Shown here one piece after another: positions 1-7,353 of a stretch of DNA of 64,000 nt. How positions within the stretch are numbered: the first letter of the stretch is position 1; every line of letters starts with the position of its first letter. The position numbers were made by a program, and so were the translations under genes. Source of the DNA: Limiplasma sp031549415 (GTDB lineage: Bacteria; Bacillota; Clostridia; Christensenellales; Aristaeellaceae); contig JAVBPU010000005.1 of assembly GCA_031549415.1 (NCBI GenBank), positions 124,001-188,000 of the forward strand, read 5' to 3'. The notes beneath the pieces were generated by a model, which worked only from the letters and a program-made list of their open reading frames with translations, was not told where the DNA came from and searched no databases.

Positions 1-1877
1 TGCCGTTGGTAGCAAACCGCCAGGTTATCATAGACCAGAGCCGTACCTGGGTGTTCACTTCCCAGCGGACTTTCACAGATCGCCAACGCCTTTTGCAGCC
101 ATTCCTCCGCCTGTGGGAAATTCCCTTGCTCAGTGCACACCGCGCCAAGATTCAGGTATATCATGGCGGTTTCAGGATGCTCTTTGCCATGGACGCTTTC
201 ATAAATATCCCGTGCCCGCTGCGACCATGCCAGGGCCTTGGGAAAATCGCCCTTGCGAAAATGCGTCATCGCGATGTTGCTGTAAACGCTGGCTGTTGAT
301 GGATGCTTGTCCCCATACAGCTTTTCATAGACGCTGAGCGCCTTTTGTAACCATTCTAGCGCCTTGGCGCTATCGCCCTGGTCAGTATAGACGGTGGCCA
401 GGTTTTGGTAAACCTCCGCCGTTTCGGCGGCCCCGACTCCCAAGGATGGCTCCAGAAGATCAAGGGCCTTCCGGTACCATTCTAGCGCGCTGGTATAAGC
501 GCCCTTCCTCTGGGCCACAATGCCCATTCTATTGTAACTGCCCGCCAGGGCCTGGTCCATGCGTTCCGGCTGGTTCTCCTCAATTTGAATGGCCTTCTGG
601 TACCATTCCAGCGCACTTTCATACTCTCCCTGCCGTTGATACACGTCCGCAAGGGCGGAATAGGCTGCCGCGGTGATCGCGTCTTGCGGCCCATGCAGGC
701 GCTCGCAAATGGTGGCGGTTTTTGCCCGCCAGGGCAAGGCCGCGGCGTAATTCACAGGGACGCCCACCCCATATTCATAAATCTTGGCCAGCTCAAACGT
801 GGCTTGCAGGGCCGTATCGTCTTCCCCCTCCGCGGCCGCCGTGAGCAGTCCGATCGCTCTCTCCACGTCCCGTTCCACGCCAAAGCCCTTCAAATAAGCG
901 GTTCCCAGCCAATACGCCCGCAGGTCCGGCGGCAGATCATGGCCCCGATCCTCCGGCAAACGTTCCAGAAAAAATGTGCGCAGGGCGGCAGGGTCGTCCA
1001 GCGAGACCGGGCGGTCCTCCTGGGGAAAGGCGGCCCTCACCCGGACGGCGTCTGTAGGAACCGCTTCCACTGGCGCGATGGGTTTGCCCATTTGCCGCGC
1101 AAAGGGGTATTCCGTTGCCACAACATAATTATTCTCCCCCGCATCGTTTTTCTCCAGCAGGGTCGGCGTCACCAGCAGCACAAACAGATGGCTTTTGGCA
1201 ATGGATTCATTGATTTCCTCACTAAAAACACGCCCGGCGGTCAGGTCATGATCGTACCAAACGGAAACCGCCACAAAGGAATCGAAGCTATGAAGCGTTT
1301 TCATGAACCGCCTGGCCTGGTGGATGTCCTTCTTGCGGTAGCTTAAAAACACCTGGGCGTCAAAGACAAAATGCAGAAGCATTCGCATGCTTTCTTCCGA
1401 AGCAAGGAAAGCGTCCAGATGCTTCTTCAGCTTCACCCGGTATTCCCCATCCGTCTTAGCAATGCCGTGTACCGCGCCAACCACTTTAGTAAAATAGGGG
1501 AACAAGGCGTCATCCTTCACAATGGGCAGAATGGGCGTAGCCAGCTCCTTTTCCCGGGCGATACGGTATTCCGCAGGCCAATGACCGGCCGCGAAGGCCT
1601 TGAGCGCCTCCACAGTCACCCACAAAACCAATACCTGCGTATCCACCAATTCATCCCGCAGCGCTTGCTCATCCGCCTGGACGCAGGGCGCATCCAAGTA
1701 GGAAACAACGCAATCCGCACCGGCATCCATACTCAGCAGGTCCGCGATCAGCGCGTCCCGCTCCGTAACGTCCGCTCCACCATACCAGAGCAAAACCCTC
1801 TGCGCGTTCATGGAAACCTGGCTACCCCTGCTTTTCCGAATCAGATGAAAGGAACCGGGCCCTTTGTTTGTATTCAT
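1..1877 (-). CDS. Two-TIR, Sel1 and TPR repeat protein (3' end outside window)
   Basis: Read directly on the reverse strand; the frame stays open to the window edge, so the C-terminus is missing. Visible residues ~1-625. Residues ~174-275 form a TIR domain (VFLSYRKKD start, later VVATEYPFAR with E256 where bacterial TIR NADases place their catalytic Glu). Residues ~24-125 look like a second, diverged TIR fold (LLWYGGAD start, PAEYRIAREK with E103 in the matching place). A Sel1-like segment (~320-390) follows, then kinesin-light-chain-type TPRs with ALEWYQKA-like units. Such proteins are NAD-consuming or signalling toxins or defence factors in several families; that role here is inference. ATG at 1877 has GGGG 8 nt upstream and a good promoter at 1942-1970. 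Confidence 0.85.
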   Translation of the reverse strand, partial: MNTNKGPGSFHLIRKSRGSQVSMNAQRVLLWYGGADVTERDALIADLLSMDAGADCVVSYLDAPCVQADEQALRDELVDTQVLVLWVTVEALKAFAAGHWPAEYRIAREKELATPILPIVKDDALFPYFTKVVGAVHGIAKTDGEYRVKLKKHLDAFLASEESMRMLLHFVFDAQVFLSYRKKDIHQARRFMKTLHSFDSFVAVSVWYDHDLTAGRVFSEEINESIAKSHLFVLLVTPTLLEKNDAGENNYVVATEYPFARQMGKPIAPVEAVPTDAVRVRAAFPQEDRPVSLDDPAALRTFFLERLPEDRGHDLPPDLRAYWLGTAYLKGFGVERDVERAIGLLTAAAEGEDDTALQATFELAKIYEYGVGVPVNYAAALPWRAKTATICERLHGPQDAITAAAYSALADVYQRQGEYESALEWYQKAIQIEENQPERMDQALAGSYNRMGIVAQRKGAYTSALEWYRKALDLLEPSLGVGAAETAEVYQNLATVYTDQGDSAKALEWLQKALSVYEKLYGDKHPSTASVYSNIAMTHFRKGDFPKALAWSQRARDIYESVHGKEHPETAMIYLNLGAVCTEQGNFPQAEEWLQKALAICESPLGSEHPGTALVYDNLAVCYQR

Positions 1878-1941
1878 TTTTCATTCCCCTTTGGTATTCG
1901 CGATCCCACTCCGTCAGAAGCACCGGCCACTCTATGGTACG

Positions 1942-1970
1942 ATTCTACCGTTCCGGCACAGAATAGTCAA
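1942..1970 (-). promoter_or_regulatory. Promoter of the TIR-TPR gene
   Basis: On the minus strand TTGACT (1965-1970) and TAGAAT (1942-1947) are separated by exactly 17 bp, a sigma-A type promoter about 65 bp upstream of the ATG at 1877. Confidence 0.7.
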
Positions 1971-1993
1971 GAGTTTGGCCAATGACTAGATAA

Positions 1994-2040
1994 AGGAGAA
2001 AAATCAGGATATTTTCAGGAGAAAAATCAGGATATTTTTC
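1994..2040. repeat. Tandem 23-bp direct repeat between two divergent promoters
   Basis: Two adjacent copies of AGGAGAAAAATCAGGATATT plus TTC (1994-2016 and 2017-2040, the second with one extra T). They lie between the -35 of the TIR-TPR gene and the -35 of rpmB, a suitable place for a regulator to bind. Confidence 0.75.
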
Positions 2041-2048
2041 AATCCCTC

Positions 2049-2077
2049 TTGTCAAACCCGAACATTGATGATAGAAT
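2049..2077 (+). promoter_or_regulatory. Promoter of rpmB
   Basis: TTGTCA (2049-2054), 17-bp spacer, TAGAAT (2072-2077), 46 bp before the rpmB start. Confidence 0.7.
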
Positions 2078-2123
2078 AGACAGGCTGTTAAGAAGTGATA
2101 CTCCCGTTAGGAGGTGTAAGGAT

Positions 2124-2345
2124 ATGGGCCATTTATGTCAGGTTTGCGGCAAGGGAACCATGAGCGGCCATAAGGTCAGCCACTCCAACCGTAAAAGCAA
2201 CCGCACTTGGGCGCCCAACGTGCAGCGTGTTCGCATTACGGCGGGCGGAACCACCCTCCGGGCCAATGTATGCACCCGTTGCCTGCGCAGCGGCGTTGTG
2301 CAGCGCGCGCTGCCAACCAAGTCCGAAAGAGCGGAAGAGGCGTAA
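2124..2345 (+). CDS. rpmB: 50S ribosomal protein L28
   Basis: 73 residues beginning MGHLCQVCGKG, with the L28 hallmarks GHKVSHSNRKSNR and RANVCTRCLRSG. Two Cys pairs (CQVC, CTRC) make it a zinc-ribbon-type L28. Component of the large ribosomal subunit. An in-frame TTG lies upstream at 2049, but ATG at 2124 has a GGAGGTG site 7-8 nt before it and matches the family N-terminus. Monocistronic, with its own promoter and a terminator at 2367-2400. Confidence 0.96.
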   Translation: MGHLCQVCGKGTMSGHKVSHSNRKSNRTWAPNVQRVRITAGGTTLRANVCTRCLRSGVVQRALPTKSERAEEA

Positions 2346-2366
2346 GCAGTTTGAAGTAAGCAAGAA

Positions 2367-2400
2367 AGCGTCCCGTATGAGCGGGGCGCTTTTTGCTTTC
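2367..2400 (+). terminator. Rho-independent terminator of rpmB
   Basis: Stem AGCGTCCCG / CGGGGCGCT (one G-T pair), loop TATGAG, followed by a T-rich tract TTTTGCTTT. Confidence 0.8.
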
Positions 2401-2407
2401 GTGTTTC

Positions 2408-2567
2408 TATCGCAAATTCTAAAAACATGGCCCAGTCTTTGCGGATCTTTTCCCCCGGCGCGTTGCCTCGTCCGGTCAGCATAGCACCAGGACGCCTCCC
2501 TTCCTCGGCTGAGCGCCAGGGAAAAATCTCTCGCAATCCTGTGGCTCCGTTTTGGGAATTTGCTCTA
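2408..2567 (-). repeat. MITE-like 160-bp element, copy 1 (inverted relative to copy 2)
   Basis: Reverse complement closely matches 30904-31064 over its full length. Ends resemble the 19-bp terminal inverted repeat TAGAGCAAATTCCGAAAAC; the 2549-2567 end differs at one base and the 2408-2426 end at about four. Lies in the 3'-3' gap between rpmB and the ABC exporter genes. No transposase is encoded. Confidence 0.85.
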
Positions 2568-2596
2568 GCGCTTATCAATGGAGAATCGGATAACGA

Positions 2597-2633
2597 AGCG
2601 AGCGCATAAGCGATAGCGCTATGCGCCACACCG
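2597..2633 (-). repeat. GCGC-rich palindromic repeat (family B), copy A
   Basis: Core GCGAGCGCATAAGCG ... TATGCGC, also present at 25218-25254, 25655-25691 and 25837-25873. Flanking similarity continues (CTGCC then CTCGCCGTTCC). Sits just past the end of the ABC transporter gene. Confidence 0.75.
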
Positions 2634-2666
2634 GCTGCCTTCTCGCCGTTCCCTGCTCCCCCGCCC

Positions 2667-4508
2667 TCACGCCGTCCTCTCAAACTGCGCGCTATACAGC
2701 TCCGCGTAGAAGCCGCCCCGGGCCAGCAATTCCTCGTGCTTGCCGGTTTCCACGATGTCGCCGTCCTTCATCACCAAAATCAGGTCCGCGTCGCGGATGG
2801 TGGACAGCCGGTGGGCGATCACAAAGCTGGTCCGGCCCTTCATCAGCTCCGCCATGCCCTTTTGGATGCGGATCTCCGTGCGGGTATCCACCGAGCTGGT
2901 GGCTTCGTCCAAAATCATGATCTTGGGGTCCGCCAGAATGGCCCGGGCAATGGTCAGCAGCTGCTTTTGGCCCTGGGAGATGTTGCTGCTTTCCTCGTTC
3001 AGCTCCATCTGGTAGCTGCCGGGCAGCGTCTTGATGAAATGGTTGGCATGGGCGGTTTTGGCGGCCTCCACCACCTCTTCGTCCGTGGCGTCCAGCTTGC
3101 CGTAGCGGATGTTCTCCTGGATGCTGCCGCCAAAGAGCCAGGTGTCCTGCAACACCATGCCAAACAGCTTGCGCAGCTCGTTCCGGTCAAAGGCGCGAAT
3201 GTCGTGGCCGTCCACCTGGATGCTGCCGCCGTCCACGTCATAAAACCGCATCAGCAGCTTCACCATGGTGGTTTTGCCCGCGCCGGTGGGGCCCACAATG
3301 GCCACCTTCTGGCCCGGTTCCACCGTGGCGCTGAAATCGTGGATGATAGGATGGCCGGGATCGTAGCCAAAGCGCACATGGTCAAAGGTCACCCGGCCCC
3401 GGATACCCTGGATGGGCACCGGATTTGCCACAGACTGCTCCTCCTCCGCCTCCTCCAAAAAGGTGAACACCCGCTCGCTGGCGGCCATGGTGCTTTGCAG
3501 CACGCTGGCGATCTGCGCAATCTGGGCAATGGGCTGGTTAAAGGAGCGCACATACTGGAAGAAGGACTGGATATCGCCCACGGTGATGATCCCCCGGGCC
3601 GCGTAATAGCCGCCCAGCACCACCACGGCCACATAGCCCAGGTTGCCGATGAAGTTCATGATGGGGTGCATCAGCCCGGAAAAGAACTGGGATTTGCGGG
3701 CGGAATCGTACAGCTTTCTGTTGGTCTCGTCAAACACCTTGGACACATCGTCCTGGGCGTTGAAGGCCTTCACCACCACATGGCCGCTGAACACCTCTTC
3801 CACCTGGCCGTTTACGTTCCCCAGGTATTCCTGCTGGCCCACAAAGTATTTTTGGCTGCGGCCCACCACAAAGCGCATCAGGTAGAAGGAAATGGGCACG
3901 ATGCACAGGGCCACCAGCGTCATTTGCCAGCTGATGGACAGCATCATCACCAGCACGCCCAGGGTGGTGGCCACGGAGCTGATGACCTGAGACAGGCTCT
4001 GGTTCAGCGACTGGCCCAGGGTGTCCACGTCGTTGGTGACGCGGCTTAGCACCTCGCCGTGGGTGGTATGGTCAAAATAGCTCATGGGCAGGCGGTGGAC
4101 CTTGGCGGCCAACTGCTTGCGCAGGCCGTAGCTAACCCGCTGGGAAACCCCGCTCATGATATATCCCTGCAAAAAGCTCAGCAAGGCGCTGACCAGGTAC
4201 AGGCCCAGCAGCCACAGCAGCAGCGCGCCGATCTTGCCAAAGTCGATCCCCGGCCCGCCGCTTAATTTGCCCATCAGCCCCGCAAAAATTTCCGTGGTGA
4301 TTTCGCCCATGCGCTTAGGGCCCACCACGCCAAAAACGGAACTGCCGATGGCCAGCAGGGCCACCGCGATGAGCCGCCCCCGAAACTGGCCCAAATACCT
4401 GGCCAGCTTGCGGAAGGTGCCCTGAAAGTCCTTGGGTTTTTCTACCCCGTGCATGCCGCCATGGCCGGGGCCCATGGGTCCCCTGCCGCCTCGCGCGTTA
4501 TTTTGCAT
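2667..4508 (-). CDS. ABC exporter half-transporter, catalytic ATPase subunit (MdlB/LmrD-like)
   Basis: About 613 residues: Gly-rich N-terminus, six-helix type I exporter domain (~40-330), then an ATPase domain. Walker A is GPTGAGKTT and Walker B IMILDEATSSVD with the catalytic Glu kept, but the signature reads NISQGQKQ instead of LSGGQ. It pairs with the upstream gene as a heterodimer whose non-canonical site uses this altered signature. ATG at 4508 has AAAGGAGG 9 nt upstream and overlaps the stop of the preceding gene by 11 bp (translational coupling). Substrate unknown; drug or peptide export is typical. MarR control is suggested by the operon. Confidence 0.93.
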   Translation of the reverse strand: MQNNARGGRGPMGPGHGGMHGVEKPKDFQGTFRKLARYLGQFRGRLIAVALLAIGSSVFGVVGPKRMGEITTEIFAGLMGKLSGGPGIDFGKIGALLLWLLGLYLVSALLSFLQGYIMSGVSQRVSYGLRKQLAAKVHRLPMSYFDHTTHGEVLSRVTNDVDTLGQSLNQSLSQVISSVATTLGVLVMMLSISWQMTLVALCIVPISFYLMRFVVGRSQKYFVGQQEYLGNVNGQVEEVFSGHVVVKAFNAQDDVSKVFDETNRKLYDSARKSQFFSGLMHPIMNFIGNLGYVAVVVLGGYYAARGIITVGDIQSFFQYVRSFNQPIAQIAQIASVLQSTMAASERVFTFLEEAEEEQSVANPVPIQGIRGRVTFDHVRFGYDPGHPIIHDFSATVEPGQKVAIVGPTGAGKTTMVKLLMRFYDVDGGSIQVDGHDIRAFDRNELRKLFGMVLQDTWLFGGSIQENIRYGKLDATDEEVVEAAKTAHANHFIKTLPGSYQMELNEESSNISQGQKQLLTIARAILADPKIMILDEATSSVDTRTEIRIQKGMAELMKGRTSFVIAHRLSTIRDADLILVMKDGDIVETGKHEELLARGGFYAELYSAQFERTA

Positions 4509-6753
4509 GGCCCAATTCCTCCTTTGACAGCTGGCTGGTGGCAATTTGCTGGTAGACCTCGCAGGAGCGCATCAATTCCTCATGGGTGCCCTTGCCCACC
4601 AGCTTTCCTTCGTCCAGCACCAAAATTTGGTCCGCCTGCATCACCGTGGAGATGCGCTGGGCCACAATCATCTGGGTGGCCTTGGCCGTGGCCTGGTGCA
4701 GGGCAGCGCGTACCGCCACGTCCGTCTTAAAGTCCAGGGCGGAAAAGCTGTCGTCAAAAATATAGATTTCCGGGGCCTTGGCAATGGCTCGGGCGATGGA
4801 CAGCCGCTGCTTCTGCCCGCCGGACACATTGCTGCCGCCCTGGGCAACGGCGCTGTCAAAGCCGCCCTCCCGCTCCAAGATAAAGTCCTCCGCCTGGGCG
4901 ATGCGCGCTGCCTCCTGGGCCTGCTCCTTGGGAATGTCGGTGGAGCCAAAGGTGAGGTTTTCCATCACCGTGCCCGTAAACAGGTTCCCCTTCTGGGGCA
5001 CGTAGCCGATGCGGTCCCGCAGGGCTTCCAGGGACACCTCCCGCACATCCTGGCCGTCCACCAGCACCTGGCCGCCGGTGACGTCATAAAACCGGGGTAC
5101 CAGGTTGATGAGGGTGGACTTTCCGGAGCCGGTGCCGCCCAAAATGGCCGTGGTCTGGCCGGGCAAGGCGGTAAAGCTGATATGGCTGAGCATATCCTCC
5201 TCCGCGCCGGGGTAGCGGAAGCTGACATCTTTAAACTCCACCACGCCACGCAGCGTATCGTCAAAGGCGTTCGGGCTTTCCGGGTCCCGGATGGAAATTT
5301 CCGTGTTCAGCACTTCCTGGATGCGCTTGGCGGACACGGAGGCCCGGGGCAGCATGATGCTCAGCATGGAGATGAACAGGAACGCCATGATGATCTGCAT
5401 GGTGTACTGAATGTAGGCGATCATATCGCCCACCTGCATGGCTCCCTGCTCAATGCCGTGGGCTCCCACCCACATGATCAGGATGATCACCGCACTCATC
5501 ACCAGCGTCATCAGGGGCATCATGCCGCTCATCAGGCGGTTCACGAACAGCTGGGTTTTCATCAGGCGGGTGCTGGCCTGCTCAAAACGCTCCTCCTCCC
5601 GCTTCGCGGTGCAAAAGGCGCGGATCACCGGCAGGCCCGTGAGGGTTTCCCGCATCACCTGGTTTACCTTGTCAATCAAGGTTTGCATGCTCTTAAACCG
5701 GGGCATGGCCAGGCTGTACATTACCACCACAATGGTCACCACGGCCAGCACCGCCACCAGAATGATCCAGGCCATGGACTGGTTGGTCTGCAAAGCCCGC
5801 AGCACCCCGCCAATGCCGATGATGGGCGCGTAAATCACCATGCGCAGCATGAACACCATCACCGTTTGCACCTGCTGGATGTCGTTGGTGGACCGGGTGA
5901 TCAGCGAGGCGGTGGAAAAATTTTCCATTTCCTGCTGGCCAAAATGGACCACCTTGTGGAACACCTGCCTGCGCAAATCCCGGCCCAGCTTCGCCGCCGT
6001 GCGGGCCCCGTAATACCCCACCAAAATGGAGGCAAAGGTGCCCAGCAGCGCCACCGCCAGCATGGTCAGCCCCCTGGTCCAGATGGTTCTGCTTTGCATC
6101 TGGCCCAGATCCATGCCCAGGGCCGTATACTCCGACCGCACAGCGCTGTTGGCGGCCTGGGTCAGCATGCTCTGGGGCAGGGCGGCCAACAGCTTTTCAT
6201 CCACCCGCTGGAGCAGCGCGTCCCGCTGTTCCTTCGGCATGGCCGCCAGCATGGTCTGGATTTCCTCCGGGCTAAGCTTCTGGGGGTTCAGCTCCTGGGC
6301 CTTGGAGGAATCAATGCCCCCGGCCTGGAGCAGCGCCCCCAGGTCCACGGCCCCTTGGCCGCTCATGACGCTTTGCAGGGTCAGCGCCTTGCTGAACAAG
6401 CCGTCCAGCCGCTCCTGGGTGTCCGGGTCCACCGGGGCCAGGGCCATCAGGGGCTCCCCGGTCTGGGTCACACCCTGCTTTGCCGCCTCCTCCGGGGCGA
6501 TGGTCGCATAATGGGGCGCCACCCACTCCGCCACCGCCTGGGTGGGCATCCATTGTTCCAGGGCTTCTAGGGTGCTCTCCCGCAGAATCGTAGGCGTGGC
6601 ATGCTCCACCCCCTGCTGCTGAATGCCCACGTCCACAATCGCCGCGGTATAGGTGGGCAGCGCCAGGTCACAAATGGCCTGCACGCCCAGCAGCGCCACA
6701 ATCAGCAGGATGGTCCCCGCATATTTTTTCAAATGTTTAGTCATCCGAAGCAT
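4498..6753 (-). CDS. ABC exporter half-transporter, degenerate-site subunit (MdlA/LmrC-like)
   Basis: About 751 residues. After the first membrane helix there is an unusually long (~180 residue) Gln/Ala/Leu-rich insert, probably extracytoplasmic, before the rest of the six-helix exporter domain. ATPase: Walker A GGTGSGKS, intact signature VSGGQKQ, but Walker B YIFDDSFSALD has Asp where catalytic Glu is normal, marking the non-hydrolytic site of heterodimeric exporters. Start is uncertain: ATG at 6753 is 13 nt after GGAG; an in-frame ATG at 6744 overlaps the MarR stop; a GTG at 6765 is too close to the Shine-Dalgarno. Second gene of marR-mdlA-mdlB. Confidence 0.92.
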   Translation of the reverse strand: MLRMTKHLKKYAGTILLIVALLGVQAICDLALPTYTAAIVDVGIQQQGVEHATPTILRESTLEALEQWMPTQAVAEWVAPHYATIAPEEAAKQGVTQTGEPLMALAPVDPDTQERLDGLFSKALTLQSVMSGQGAVDLGALLQAGGIDSSKAQELNPQKLSPEEIQTMLAAMPKEQRDALLQRVDEKLLAALPQSMLTQAANSAVRSEYTALGMDLGQMQSRTIWTRGLTMLAVALLGTFASILVGYYGARTAAKLGRDLRRQVFHKVVHFGQQEMENFSTASLITRSTNDIQQVQTVMVFMLRMVIYAPIIGIGGVLRALQTNQSMAWIILVAVLAVVTIVVVMYSLAMPRFKSMQTLIDKVNQVMRETLTGLPVIRAFCTAKREEERFEQASTRLMKTQLFVNRLMSGMMPLMTLVMSAVIILIMWVGAHGIEQGAMQVGDMIAYIQYTMQIIMAFLFISMLSIMLPRASVSAKRIQEVLNTEISIRDPESPNAFDDTLRGVVEFKDVSFRYPGAEEDMLSHISFTALPGQTTAILGGTGSGKSTLINLVPRFYDVTGGQVLVDGQDVREVSLEALRDRIGYVPQKGNLFTGTVMENLTFGSTDIPKEQAQEAARIAQAEDFILEREGGFDSAVAQGGSNVSGGQKQRLSIARAIAKAPEIYIFDDSFSALDFKTDVAVRAALHQATAKATQMIVAQRISTVMQADQILVLDEGKLVGKGTHEELMRSCEVYQQIATSQLSKEELGHAK

Positions 6754-7204
6754 GGGGCTGAACACACTCCTTCATATGATAATGCTGATGTAAATTGCTT
6801 TTCATCCGCTGAAAACAGGTTATGATCTCTTTGATCTCCTGGCCGCTAAAGCCCGTCAGGGCCACCTGGCCCAGCTCCCGCATCACTTGCTCCATCCGCG
6901 CCGCCTCCTGGCGGCCTTTTTCGGTCAGGGCCAGCACATTGGCCCGCTGGTTGCTCTGGTTGCGCTGCCGGGTCACAAAGCCCAGCTTTTCCAGCCGCGC
7001 CAGGGACACCGCCACCGTGGCCGCGCTGACGTTCATCTCCCGCACCAGATCCGCCTGGCTCAGGCCGTCCGCGTGCAGCAGCATGCCCAGAATGGGTCCC
7101 TGCCTGGGGTGGGCCTCCATACCCCCCAGCTGGGAATGCAGCACCTGAAAGAACGCGTGCTGCAAACCAAAGATGCACTTGAATACCGCAAAATCCTTTT
7201 CCAT
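6737..7204 (-). CDS. MarR-family transcriptional regulator
   Basis: 155 residues from ATG 7204 (GGAAG 8 nt upstream; a longer in-frame extension lacks a site and runs over the promoter). Winged-helix core: LSQADLVREMNVSAATVAVSLARLEKLGFVTRQ, followed by the MarR wing and the dimerisation helix. First gene of an operon with both exporter subunits, so it likely represses them and itself until a ligand binds. Candidate operators are inverted repeats at 7228-7239 and 7280-7298. Stop overlaps the start region of the next gene. Confidence 0.93.
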   Translation of the reverse strand: MEKDFAVFKCIFGLQHAFFQVLHSQLGGMEAHPRQGPILGMLLHADGLSQADLVREMNVSAATVAVSLARLEKLGFVTRQRNQSNQRANVLALTEKGRQEAARMEQVMRELGQVALTGFSGQEIKEIITCFQRMKSNLHQHYHMKECVQPHASDD

Positions 7205-7227
7205 GTTTCTTCTTCCGTTCCAAACAT

Positions 7228-7239
7228 TTAGTCGGCTAA
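7228..7239. promoter_or_regulatory. Candidate MarR operator in the leader
   Basis: Palindrome TTAGTCGGCTAA (TTAG/CTAA half-sites) between the marR -10 and its Shine-Dalgarno, where a bound dimer would block transcription. Confidence 0.35.
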
Positions 7240-7252
7240 CTTTCACGTTGGC

Positions 7253-7281
7253 ATTGTAGACCATTTCTGGGTCCTTGTCAA
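7253..7281 (-). promoter_or_regulatory. Promoter of the marR-exporter operon
   Basis: Minus strand TTGACA (7276-7281), 17-bp spacer, TACAAT (7253-7258). Confidence 0.75.
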
Positions 7282-7298
7282 CAGGCAAATGGCCTGTT
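7280..7298. promoter_or_regulatory. Inverted repeat joining two divergent -35 boxes
   Basis: AACAGGC AAATG GCCTGTT is a perfect 7-bp inverted repeat. One arm touches the marR -35 (7276-7281) and the other the methyltransferase -35 (7297-7302), so a single bound dimer could control both directions. Confidence 0.45.
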
Positions 7299-7325
7299 TA
7301 CAGTTCCTTCACAAACCGCTATAAT
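7297..7325 (+). promoter_or_regulatory. Promoter of the methyltransferase gene
   Basis: TTTACA (7297-7302), 17-bp spacer, TATAAT (7320-7325), 29 bp before the start codon. Confidence 0.75.
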
Positions 7326-7353
7326 AGCAGGAAATGAACGGTTGGAGGCGGCT

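Noticed and set aside
2736..4049. 437-codon plus-strand open frame
   Set aside because: Antisense to the second ABC exporter subunit; His/Gly-rich shadow.
4546..6570. 674-codon plus-strand open frame
   Set aside because: Antisense to the ABC exporter gene, low-complexity His/Gly/Gln content, no ribosome-binding site.
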